The notes under the pieces were generated by a model that was not told where the DNA came from, searched no databases, and worked only from the letters and a program-made list of their open reading frames with translations. Source: Prostheceraeus crozeri (lineage: Eukaryota; Platyhelminthes; Polycladida; Euryleptidae). Taken from it: DNA of 64,000 nt. The position numbers were made by a program, and so were the translations under genes. Positions 45,380 to 54,100 of the stretch are shown here, piece by piece. The stretch covers positions 124,001 to 188,000 of the forward strand of contig CAJQUW010000932.1 of NCBI GenBank assembly GCA_907163375.1, read 5' to 3'. Position 1 is the stretch's first letter. Every line of letters begins with the position of its first letter.

Positions 45380-46430
45380 GGCCGCCGTCGCTGACGTCCC
45401 CCCCTCTGGAACGGCAGAGTGTCGTGGTCGGCCGCCGTGGTGCTTTGAGTCTGACGTCCCCCCCTCTGGAACGACAGAGTGTCGTGGTGTACCGGCCAAG
45501 TGCGTCCGCCAGGTTCGCTGACGTCCCCCCCTCTGGTCGACCGTCGTATAGCGCGCGGTGATGTGCTGTCGAGGTTGGCGTGGTGTGCCGGCCAGGTTGG
45601 GAGGGTGGACTGTCGTAACTCACCTGAAAAAATCCTAAGTGTCAGAGTGGCTTTGTATGGGTAAAATTTTGAAAATTTTCCAAAGTGTGGAATTTCGACC
45701 TGGGACCTTCACCAAAACATTTTTCATCAAATTTCACGGACCCCCCACCCCCCCGACAGCAATCTTCTAACTTTGGTTCTAGTGGACGGATTTTCTCTTA
45801 CAGCTACTCGTTTGAAAGAGGAGAAAAAACTGCTCGACGCCATTTTTGCCGCGAGTCAATCGGACCAGCCGTTCAAAAGTTAGAGCTGTTACAAGATTTT
45901 AGGTCGGAGCTCGCTCACCTGAAAAAATCCTAAGTGTCAGAGTGGCTTTGTATGGGTAAAATTTTGAAAATTTTCCAAAGTGTGTCATTTCGACCTGGGA
46001 CCGTCACCAAAACATTTTTCATCAAATTTCACTGACCTCCCCCCCCTCGGGAGAGCTCGCTTCGATCTTGGCTTCTAGTGGACGGATTTTGTCGTGCAAT
46101 AGCTCGTTTGAAAGCTAAGAGTGAGACAAATTCAGTGAAAGAATCGGCTTGTTCATATCTGTCTTCGTTTAGATGTGAGACGCCATTTTAGATTTTAGGT
46201 CGGAGCTCACCTGAAAAAATCCTAAGTGTCAGAGTGGCTTTGTATGGGTAAAATTTTGAAAATTTTCCAAAGTGTGTCATTTCGACCTGGGACCGTCACC
46301 AAAACATTTTTCATCAAATTTCTCTGAACGAGGGGGGGGAGGTCTGTGAAATTTGATGAAAAATGTTTTGGTGAAGGTCCCAGGTCGAAATTCGGAAGTT
46401 TTAAATTTTTCAAAATTTTCACCACACTGG
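45380..46430. repeat. Two adjacent repeat arrays
   Basis: First, three units start ctgacgtccccccctctgg (45,389, 45,451 and 45,520). Then a unit of about 290 bp, including cacctgaaaaaatcctaag and cgacctgggacc, occurs at about 45,620, 45,911 and 46,206. An inverted partial copy follows at about 46,335-46,430. The unit may belong to the terminal region of the adjoining Maverick. Confidence 0.65.
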
Positions 46431-46619
46431 AGCTCTCACACAGGAATTTTTTCACTTGTGGCATGTTACATGGACATGTGCTGACGCACCGACTTCCCGT
46501 GGTCATATGAGAATGGTTGAGGTGTCATATGATAGAGAATGATGAGACAAATCGTTTGTAACAAACCGCATGTCGCTACGATGAATACTTTCGGAGATAG
46601 AGCCATTTTAAGTTTTCTT

Positions 46620-47254
46620 CCGAGCATATATAAACCCCCGACAACGTAAGTCTGATCACTTCATCCAAAGACGAGGTAAGCGACGGTCGTCGCTCTGAGC
46701 TCCCGATATCGGGTGTTTCAAAGGACTCTATCTTTTGAAGTAGGCAAGCTATCTTCTTACTTCAAAGTTTGTATGATAGAGTTTGATAGTGTCTTTACTA
46801 CTGATAAAATTTTTAAAAGTAGTATGAGTAGTAAAATGCGGAATTTTTTAAAATTCTTAATTTTCAGTTTTTTCAAAGTTTTAACATGTAGACTAAGGTT
46901 TTCAAGTATGCTGAGTTCAAATCTGCTATTAGATTTGAAATTTAACTAAGTCTAAGGCAGCTTTGAGGGGTTAGATCCCAGCTACTGATCACTACCTTTG
47001 ACTCGGCGTTCCTGTTACCACTTCGGGGCAGTGACAATGATGTCTTCAGCTGTAAAGAGCGGGTATCGGGGAAGATCTCTCACTTCCCTAGTGATCAGTA
47101 CAAGGCCTTCGGGCTGTCGACGGGATCGAGTGCCACTCACTACACTCAAATCTATCATTCCTGACTAAGTGTAATACTTTAGGAATATGACTGTACTACA
47201 TGATTCCAAACTTATACAAATTTCATTATCTTACAGTTAACGATACAATCAGGC
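46620..47254 (+). promoter_or_regulatory. TATA promoter and candidate 5' UTR intron
   Basis: tatataaa lies at 46,626. A transcript starting about 30 bases later would meet donors at about 46,644 (gtaagt) and 46,675 (gtaagc); a good acceptor (ttatcttacag) ends near 47,236, just before an ATG at 47,255. Inside the intron an inverted pair actgatcacta/tagtgatcagt lies at about 46,984 and 47,088. Confidence 0.45.
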
Positions 47255-47289
47255 ATGGCTAATGACAGGAACCGCGAATTCCATATTAT

Positions 47290-48420
47290 ATGTGCACATG
47301 TGGGCGAATCAATCGCAGTGCGGACGTCAAGGCGCATGTAAAGAAGGCGGGCACCGACCACATGATTTTCCTGAATAGGGTTGCGTGTGTGAAGTGTAGA
47401 GTGCTGAAGGGTGATGAGGATGAGGCGCGTTTCTATAGAGTGCATGCTGACTGTAGTGGAGGTATGGTGAGTGACGTGCGATTCACGCAGTTGATTGTTA
47501 AAGAGAGGGAGCGAATGTTGGCGATCGAGCGAGAGGGTAAGGTTGAGAATGTTGTTGAGAATGATGAGTTGGCGAGAGCGGTTGCGTCGTTGGAGGCTGA
47601 GATTGGGCGAAAGAGAGTGCTTGAGAGTGATGATGAGGATGATGTGGATTTAGATAGGGAGCGTGTGAGGAAGCGTGTGAGGAAGTTGAGCTCTTCGTCG
47701 TCGGAGGTGTCAAACATTGTCATCACCGACCCCCCGAAGAGCTCATCTTCCCCAAAAGTGAAGAGTGGTGGGATTCGTATGCAGTCGGCGAGGTGGTTGA
47801 AGGATGAAGAGAAGAAGCATGTATCGCAGCAGATGGCGCATGATTTGTTGGTGAATAAGTATGAGAGTTTGAAGAAGGTGAAGGATGAAGTTGTGAAGGA
47901 GTTGGATGAGTTGAAAAAGAAGGAACTGAAGTCGAAGGAGGTAGCGGATGAGAATATTAGAATGAGGCGTAGTGTGACTGATTTGAAGAGTAAGACGCGA
48001 GAGTTGGAAGAGAAGAATGATGAGTGTGAGAAGAGGGCGAGTGCTGCGGAGAGAAGAATGAGAGATGCAGAAGCGAAGTTTGAGGAGATGATGAAGGAGA
48101 TGAGTGTGTTGAGAGCGAGGAATGTTGAGTTGGAGAGGACTGTGGCTCGGCGGGGTGATGAGAGGCAGGCGTATGAGAAGTTGGAGCGCATGAGGGATGA
48201 GTGGAATCGTGTGAATGAGGATCGTTTGTTTGAATTTCACATCCCTATTCGGGATAATCATTTGGACGGCGAAGTACTCGTGAATCAAAATTTAGACGAG
48301 TCCATCATTTGTTATAACGGCCATCCGACGAAAAAATGCCTACACGCCAGCCTGAGAATGCGCGGTCATCTGCACAAATTTTCTATTCGGAAGCGCGCGA
48401 GACTGCCAAAGGATGGCTAA
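47290..48420 (+). CDS. Coiled-coil early-type protein of Maverick
   Basis: A 376-residue ORF with strong codon bias. The start has a Cys/His cluster (CTCG ... HVKKAG-TDH ... C-x2-C) that could bind a metal. It is followed by an acidic patch with a basic nuclear-localisation-like cluster, a Ser/Pro-rich linker, and about 180 residues of coiled coil (Glu/Lys/Arg). The ATG at 47,255 gives only a 28-codon frame, so either 47,290 is the start or a shift lies between them. A 60-base intron with canonical ends (48,425-48,484) follows just after the stop, so the real 3' end may be spliced and the last 60 residues may differ. The function is unknown; position upstream of polymerase suggests an early regulator. 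Confidence 0.55.
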   Translation: MCTCGRINRSADVKAHVKKAGTDHMIFLNRVACVKCRVLKGDEDEARFYRVHADCSGGMVSDVRFTQLIVKERERMLAIEREGKVENVVENDELARAVASLEAEIGRKRVLESDDEDDVDLDRERVRKRVRKLSSSSSEVSNIVITDPPKSSSSPKVKSGGIRMQSARWLKDEEKKHVSQQMAHDLLVNKYESLKKVKDEVVKELDELKKKELKSKEVADENIRMRRSVTDLKSKTRELEEKNDECEKRASAAERRMRDAEAKFEEMMKEMSVLRARNVELERTVARRGDERQAYEKLERMRDEWNRVNEDRLFEFHIPIRDNHLDGEVLVNQNLDESIICYNGHPTKKCLHASLRMRGHLHKFSIRKRARLPKDG

Positions 48421-48424
48421 CTTG

Positions 48425-48484
48425 GTAAGTGAAAAGTAAATAAGATAGTATATCCTAGTCTAATACATATCATTTTCATTGCAG
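48425..48484 (+). other. 60-base intron
   Basis: gtaagt at the 5' side and ttttcattgcag at the 3' side, size like the introns of the polymerase gene (67 and 59 bases). It lies between the coiled-coil ORF and the first conserved 3' element. Confidence 0.6.
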
Positions 48485-48521
48485 ATCTTTGCCCGCCTTC
48501 ACCACCCCATCACGACGCTCT

Positions 48522-48660
48522 CGAGAACGAACCATCGGCTCTCTTAAGGGCCACCTAGAGGCAAGACATGATAGAACCTCCACGCAGTTTGCCCTGGGCA
48601 GTCTTCGGACTGGCGAATACTATCATTAAGTTGAATCTGCTATCAGTCAACTTGAACGTT
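48522..48660 (+). repeat. Conserved 3' element, copy 1, with histone-like stem-loop
   Basis: The block of about 138 bases begins gagaacgaacc. The 16-mer GGCTCTCTTAAGGGCC at 48,537-48,552 folds as a six-pair stem with a four-base loop, followed by ACC and a purine-rich gaggcaagacatgatagaa. See copies at 48,993 and 49,519. Confidence 0.7.
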
Positions 48661-48716
48661 GCGTCGCGTTAGAGGGGTATATAAACCACTGCCTCTCATT
48701 TCATTTCATTTCAATC

Positions 48717-48983
48717 ATGCAGACGCCGAACAGTCAAGTCAGCTCTCCTCGCGGACCGCAGTTAAGGCCGCGAAATTTATTTGAGGAGTTTGTCAGGCTA
48801 GAGGAGCAAGACAGAGTCCACAATAATCTTGCTCGGATTGGCAATCCGATGACAGCAACTGCTGTCAATCCAACGGAATGGCGCTACATTCCACTTTTCA
48901 GCCATGTACCAGTTAGTGTGGAAGTCGACAGCTCTACCAAAGAGAGAGTCAAAGACTCTCTCAGCAGAATTGGTAGGGTGTAG
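48717..48983 (+). CDS. Small early-type gene, 88 residues
   Basis: An intact ORF; the ATG at 48,717 lies about 35 bases after a tatataaa box (48,679) and a catttcatttcatttcaatc leader. The product is Pro/Arg-rich at the start, then helical, with no known motif. The conserved 3' block begins about 10 bases after the stop, and its histone-like stem-loop lies 30 bases after the stop. This compact promoter-ORF-3' element unit repeats in the next gene, though the two proteins are not similar. Confidence 0.6.
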   Translation: MQTPNSQVSSPRGPQLRPRNLFEEFVRLEEQDRVHNNLARIGNPMTATAVNPTEWRYIPLFSHVPVSVEVDSSTKERVKDSLSRIGRV

Positions 48984-48992
48984 GATGACGTT

Positions 48993-49135
48993 ACTCCCGA
49001 GAACGAACCACCGGCTCTCTTAAGGGCCACCATGGGGCAAGACATGATAGAACCTCCACGCGGTTTGCCCTGGGCAGTCTTCGGACTGGCGAATACTATC
49101 ATTTAATTGAATCTGCTATCAGTCAACTTGAACGT
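48993..49135 (+). terminator. Conserved 3' element, copy 2, histone-like stem-loop
   Basis: Stem-loop GGCTCTCTTAAGGGCC at 49,013-49,028, followed by ACCATGGGG and caagacatgatagaa. The position after the stop codon and the spacing of the downstream purine-rich part match metazoan replication-dependent histone 3' ends. No AATAAA is seen nearby. Confidence 0.5.
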
Positions 49136-49249
49136 TATGCAGTCGATTGCTATCCCTGAAGCATTCTGATTCGCTGTTGAGAAATTCATTGTTGAAAACC
49201 CTATATAAGCCAGAAGATTGTAGCGCTTCTCATTCAATTTCAAGTCACG

Positions 49250-49501
49250 ATGGAAGCGACATCTGCCAACAGCATTCCCGTCTTCATCGATGAAGACAAC
49301 GCCATTCCCGAGTTCGTCATACTCGACGAGTGGGATGAAGAGGATGATAAGGGGAAGATCAAGAGGATCGTTTGGACGGATGAGGTGTGGACTCCTAAAA
49401 CCACTCGCATCCGAAAGGTGCCAGATGCACCAGCACGACCTCGGCGGTATAGGGTCTATGACAACCTAGCCGTCATACCTATTGACTATTCCAGCCAATA
49501 G
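49250..49501 (+). CDS. Small acidic early-type gene, 83 residues
   Basis: An intact ORF; the ATG at 49,250 is preceded by ctatataagcc (about 49,201) and a short leader. The product is very acidic in its first half (Asp/Glu runs) with a basic Arg-rich middle, and has no recognised domain. The stem-loop of the third conserved 3' element starts 35 bases after the stop. Together with the preceding gene it shows a repeated transcription-unit design within the Maverick early region. Confidence 0.6.
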   Translation: MEATSANSIPVFIDEDNAIPEFVILDEWDEEDDKGKIKRIVWTDEVWTPKTTRIRKVPDAPARPRRYRVYDNLAVIPIDYSSQ

Positions 49502-49518
49502 TCAACTTAAATTCACAC

Positions 49519-49655
49519 CCCGAGAACGAACCATCGGCTCTCTTAAGGGCCACCATGGGGCAAGACATGATAGAACCTCCACGCGGTTTGCCCTGGGCAG
49601 TCTTCGGACTGGCGAATACTATCATTAAGTTGAATCTGCTATCAGTCAACTTGAA
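49519..49655 (+). terminator. Conserved 3' element, copy 3, histone-like stem-loop
   Basis: Nearly identical to copy 2; the stem-loop lies at 49,536-49,551. The full block, including the segment beyond the expected cleavage site, is conserved, so recent duplication contributes to the similarity. Confidence 0.5.
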
Positions 49656-50458
49656 CATTGTAAATGAAGTTCGGTGTAATACTTCCTTTCGACAGGTGTT
49701 CCTGTAAAGGGCGGCGGTGAAACCCGTAGCTATGTATACCGCAAGGGACATTCGGCAATGGTCAATCTTGTTTAACCTCTCTGCGTCATGTTTGCAAGTG
49801 ATTGCCTCTGTCTCAACGTAGTATGCATTCGCGCCAGGGTGACATTTAGCCAACTGTCGAAGGTTGCCTAAAACTTTCCATTGCATACGTTATGAGAACC
49901 ATGAGTTCTACCTGTCTCTATCAATGAGACGAATTGATGAATGGAATGAAATGGGAGGACACTCACGCGCCACACGCAACATAACACACTTCTCTCTTCC
50001 GTAGTCTAACAAGCTCTTTACACATGGATCGCAGTCGATTGCTATCCCTGTATCAGAAGTGTAAGCTATCTTAATTTTATTTGACACTATTTCATCTACC
50101 ATCATCGTCCATATGAAATGTTTTAAGATTTACAAGTTAGACTAAGCGTGCTACTATTTCCAAATGAAAAAGTATACATGGTTAAATCATCCACTGAAGC
50201 TCATCCGTAGTCTAACAAGCTCTTTACACATGGATCGCAGTCGATTGCTATCCCTGTATCAGAAGTGTAAGCTATCTTAATTTTATTTGACACTATTTCA
50301 TCTATCATCATCGCCCATATGAAATGTTTTAAGATTTACAAGTTAGACTAAGCGTGCTACTATTTCCAAATGAAAAAGTATACATGGTTAAATCATCCAC
50401 TGAAGCCCCATTCAAGTAAGTCAGTATGAAAGCAAAGATAATACGAAATAAAAATTTA
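49656..50458. repeat. Intergenic region with 204 bp tandem duplication
   Basis: Bases about 50,001-50,200 and 50,206-50,405 are near-identical direct copies beginning gtagtctaacaagctcttt. The included motif gcagtcgattgctatccctg also occurs at 49,139. A minus-strand ORF in 49,886-49,660 is protein-like but uncertain. Confidence 0.6.
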
Positions 50459-50905
50459 TTATGGCATGTATTTCAAAAGGTCTTCATCGTCAATATCGTC
50501 CCAGAGTCTGGCTTCACATAGATAACAAAAACAGTTCAGTTGCTTTAATCGTTCTTCCACTGCGAGCCTCACTTTGTCGATGTACTCCCACTCCGCCATA
50601 GTTCGTGGCTGGGAGTCAGGGGTGTACCACTCCCATAATTGGTGGAGGAATTTCGTGCTGGTGATCTCCATCACATCGTCAGTATCGTACTGGAGATACT
50701 TCCACCTCACGCCTGTTAAGTCGGGACACTCCTTCTCACATACACTCTCTTCATTGTCCGCTGGTAATGACAACTTTCTGATATTGTCCAGTCGGTACAC
50801 CTTCTCTACCTTCCCCTTCGTTGGAGCGTTTAGTGCAACGAGCGCCTTTGGTGTTGAGGATGGAGAAGAGAATTTTGTGTTTGGTGTTGTCGGAGGGCTT
50901 GTCAT
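50459..50905 (-). CDS. Small Maverick gene of unknown function
   Basis: An intact 148-residue ORF. A Thr/Pro/Ser-rich start is followed by a basic segment and a C-terminal helical domain with W-x-Y-L-Q, L-W-E-W and C-x2-C-x2-C-like spacing near the end (CFCYLC). AATAAA follows the stop closely (about 50,452). The ATG is fed by a CCAAT-containing region (about 50,963) shared with the divergent polymerase gene. It has the same length and orientation relative to a polymerase as the 20,748-21,194 gene, but the sequences are not obviously alike. Function unknown. Confidence 0.6.
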   Translation of the reverse strand: MTSPPTTPNTKFSSPSSTPKALVALNAPTKGKVEKVYRLDNIRKLSLPADNEESVCEKECPDLTGVRWKYLQYDTDDVMEITSTKFLHQLWEWYTPDSQPRTMAEWEYIDKVRLAVEERLKQLNCFCYLCEARLWDDIDDEDLLKYMP

Positions 50906-51144
50906 GTTGACTGTGAATAATAACTTTGAAATGTTTTCTAATTCTTAAGTATCAACAAGCAACCAATCAGAATGAACAGCCAATGAATGATGAATATGAA
51001 AGTATATATGTAAAGTGACATTCGTGTCATTTCACTCTGTCTTTGTGACATATAAATAAGGTGTTCTCTGGCGTACAAGTGAACTGCTCTCTCGTGAAGT
51101 CTCTATCTTGTTGAAGTATCAACCTTAAACTTGATTTCGTTGAA
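50906..51144. promoter_or_regulatory. Divergent promoter of polymerase and 148-residue gene
   Basis: ccaatcag and gccaatgaatg lie at 50,961-50,990. On the plus strand tatatatg (about 51,003) and ataaataagg (about 51,053) lie upstream of the spliced polymerase start at 51,145. Confidence 0.45.
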
Positions 51145-54100
51145 ATGGTAAGTTGAAAATTTCTTCACTCATCTCCCTCAAACGTGTGGTTAATAGCATC
51201 TTCCTCAATTTCAGGCATCAACTTCATCACCAACGCCCTCTGTTCTCGAGGAAAGTTTAGAGTTGTTGAGTCAAAGTAGGTTGTAACAATACACTGAGAC
51301 TTGAACAGAGATGACAGAATGATTTCTCTTTCAGGTGATGTGAGTTCCAGCTCAGGACTCTCGCGACAAGGCAACGAGTGGGAATGTGCCGACTGCGGAC
51401 ATATGTTTACAAGGAAGCACAGTCTCCTTCGACACATCAAACAACGTGTGTGTCAACGCAAAGCGGCGTCAATCTCCGGAGGTGAAGTTGATTCTGACGA
51501 TGACATCTCCTTTCCTTGCGATTTGTGCCCTCTTTCTTTTGATAGTCACTTTCAGCGATCTTCGCACAGACTTCAACACACGCATGCAAACGATCACTAC
51601 ACCAACGGTACCTCTACCATCTCCCTCATTAATGTTTCACATAATAATTTAGTACGCGACTACTGCATGGAGTCCAATACTCAAATAGTAGATTTTCCTG
51701 AGTGGCTCCTTCAAAATTCTAACATTATCGAAGCGCTCTTCAACAATTTAGACAATTTTAGAATGAGGGCGCTCATCTACCTTAAACTAAAATATATTAA
51801 AATAGATTTTCAAACGGGTCAAGTGACGGAGAGAATACAGTTTCATGTTCCTTCCTCTTCCGCAACCGAAGTTGTAGACTGCGAGTCTTGGCTAAATTTT
51901 CACATTCAATGTTTAAAATCAAATGTAGATAAATTCAATCAGCGCGACAGCGCTCTCATTTTTGATGGTGTGGACTCAGCCATATTCAAAATTTCCCTAT
52001 TAGAAAGTCATGCAGCTCGAGGCACATTTAAACTACCAAAAACGTTGTATAATAAGAAAGCTGTCATCAATGTCGATTGTAAATCACAGTGTTTCAAATA
52101 TGCAGTCCTATCCATCCTTCACTATAATGATATCAACGCGAATCGAAATCATACCTATAGCTATAGACAGTGGGAGGATGAACTAGACTTTGAAGGTTGT
52201 GATAGTAACAACATGAAAATCAAAGATGTAGAAACGTTCGAAAAACATAATAAGATTAAAATTGTCGTTCACGTGTGGGAGAAGGGGTTGAAGGGTGCCC
52301 GCTATAATTCACGTTCAACTTGTCATGAACGTGTAGTCAACCTCTTATTAGTAAAACAAGATGATAGCGAGGAATGGCACTACTGTGGTATTCCCAAAAT
52401 CTCTCGCTTGTACACTCACTTGGGGCACTCTAAAAGAGGTGAACATTTTGTATGCGACCGCTGCATCCGCTCCTTTTGGAGTAAAGATAAATTTGAAACT
52501 CACTATGAATGGTGCAAGCGAGGTAAATTACAAATGGAACGCATGCCCAAAGATAAAATATTTTCACATAGGGATAATGGTGACGAATTAAGTCCCCTGC
52601 GTGTCATTTACGCAGACATAGAATGCTACATTGATGATATCATCCACAAGCCAGCAGCCATATCCTGCTATGAAGTATGGCATGACCACTTCAGGAATAG
52701 ACAAAACAAAATGCATACTTGGCAAGGTGAAGATTGCATTTCAAAATTTCTAGAATTTCTCGATAAAGCTGCTAAATTTCAACAATCATATGATTCCCAA
52801 TTGCAGCGTAAGTCACTACATATGTCAGATGAAGACAAACAAAAATTTGAAAGTTGCACATCGTGCCCTAAATGTCATAAAACGTTTGATGACGATAAAA
52901 TTAAGAAAGTGCGTGATCATGATCACATCACTGGTAAATTTAGAAACGCATTCTGCTCCAAATGTAGCTTTTCACTTAGGTTGATACGTCGTGTACTACC
53001 CGTCATTTTTCATAACTTTAAGGGCTACGACAGTCATATGCTCATAAAAGGAGGGTTGAGCCAGATGAAATCGTGGCAGTTTAATGTAATAGCGCAAACG
53101 AGAGAAAAATTCATGGCAATGACAGCGAAAGTACCAGTAGATAAAACTAAAGAAAATAAGACAGTCTTTATCGAAATAAAATTTTTAGATTCATTCCAAT
53201 TCATGTCAGCGTCACTAGCTTCTCTCGTTCGTAATCTCAAGTTTCTTCCCCATAGTCAAACTTTGAAGAAACACTATCCAAACTTAACGGATGAAATAAT
53301 CACTCGCAAAGGAGTCTTTCCTTATGCGTATTTTAGCTCAATGTCTAAACTAAATGAAACAACCCTTTCTTCCATTGACAAATTCCAAAACGATTTGACG
53401 GGTCAAGATTGTCCAGTAGAAGATTATGAACATGCTCAAGAGGCATGGTTAAAATTTGATTGTAAAACGTTTGGCGATTATATGATCGCTTACTTAGAAT
53501 TAGATGTCATTTTGCTGGTTGATGTCTTTCAGGAATTTCGACGAGTGGCATTAGAAGAAGACAAATTAGATCCTGTCCACTTTGTCAGTCTACCAGCCAT
53601 GTCCTTTAAATCAGCCTTTAAAATGACTGGTGAGACCATTCATCTCTTACAAGACCCGGAGATGTATAATATATTTGAGCGCGGAAGACGCGGTGGTCTC
53701 ACATTTGTAAATAAACATCATATAAAATCTGAAACAGTAGGTGATGATCATATCCACCTAAAGTACTATGACCAAAATAATTTATATGGCAGTTCACTGT
53801 CTAAACCACTACCTCATTCCGAGTTTAGTTGGTTAAATCAAGATGAGCTTGAGTATTAATCCAACCCTTCAAACATACTGAAGATTCCAGATGAAGGTGA
53901 TTGGGGATATTATTTTGAAGTGGATTTGATTTATCCAAATAGCATTAAAAATAAAACTGCTGATTTCCTACTCGCACCTGAATCTGGTGAAGTGACTGAA
54001 GATATGTTTTCACCATTCATGTCACAATTTCATAATAACTTAACAGAGTGTGGACAGCCAAGGTGCAAACCATGCCGCAAACTTTTACTCACCCAATATG

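Noticed and set aside
47433-48191. 252-residue minus-strand Ser/Phe-rich ORF and overlapping His/Leu-rich ORFs
   Set aside because: Antisense shadows of the coiled-coil gene at 47,290; their composition follows from Glu/Lys codons read backwards.
49479-49886. 135-residue minus-strand ORF (and 49,102-48,884)
   Set aside because: More than a third is antisense of the conserved 3' element, which is repeated elsewhere; the remainder (49,886-49,660) is protein-like but too weak to call.
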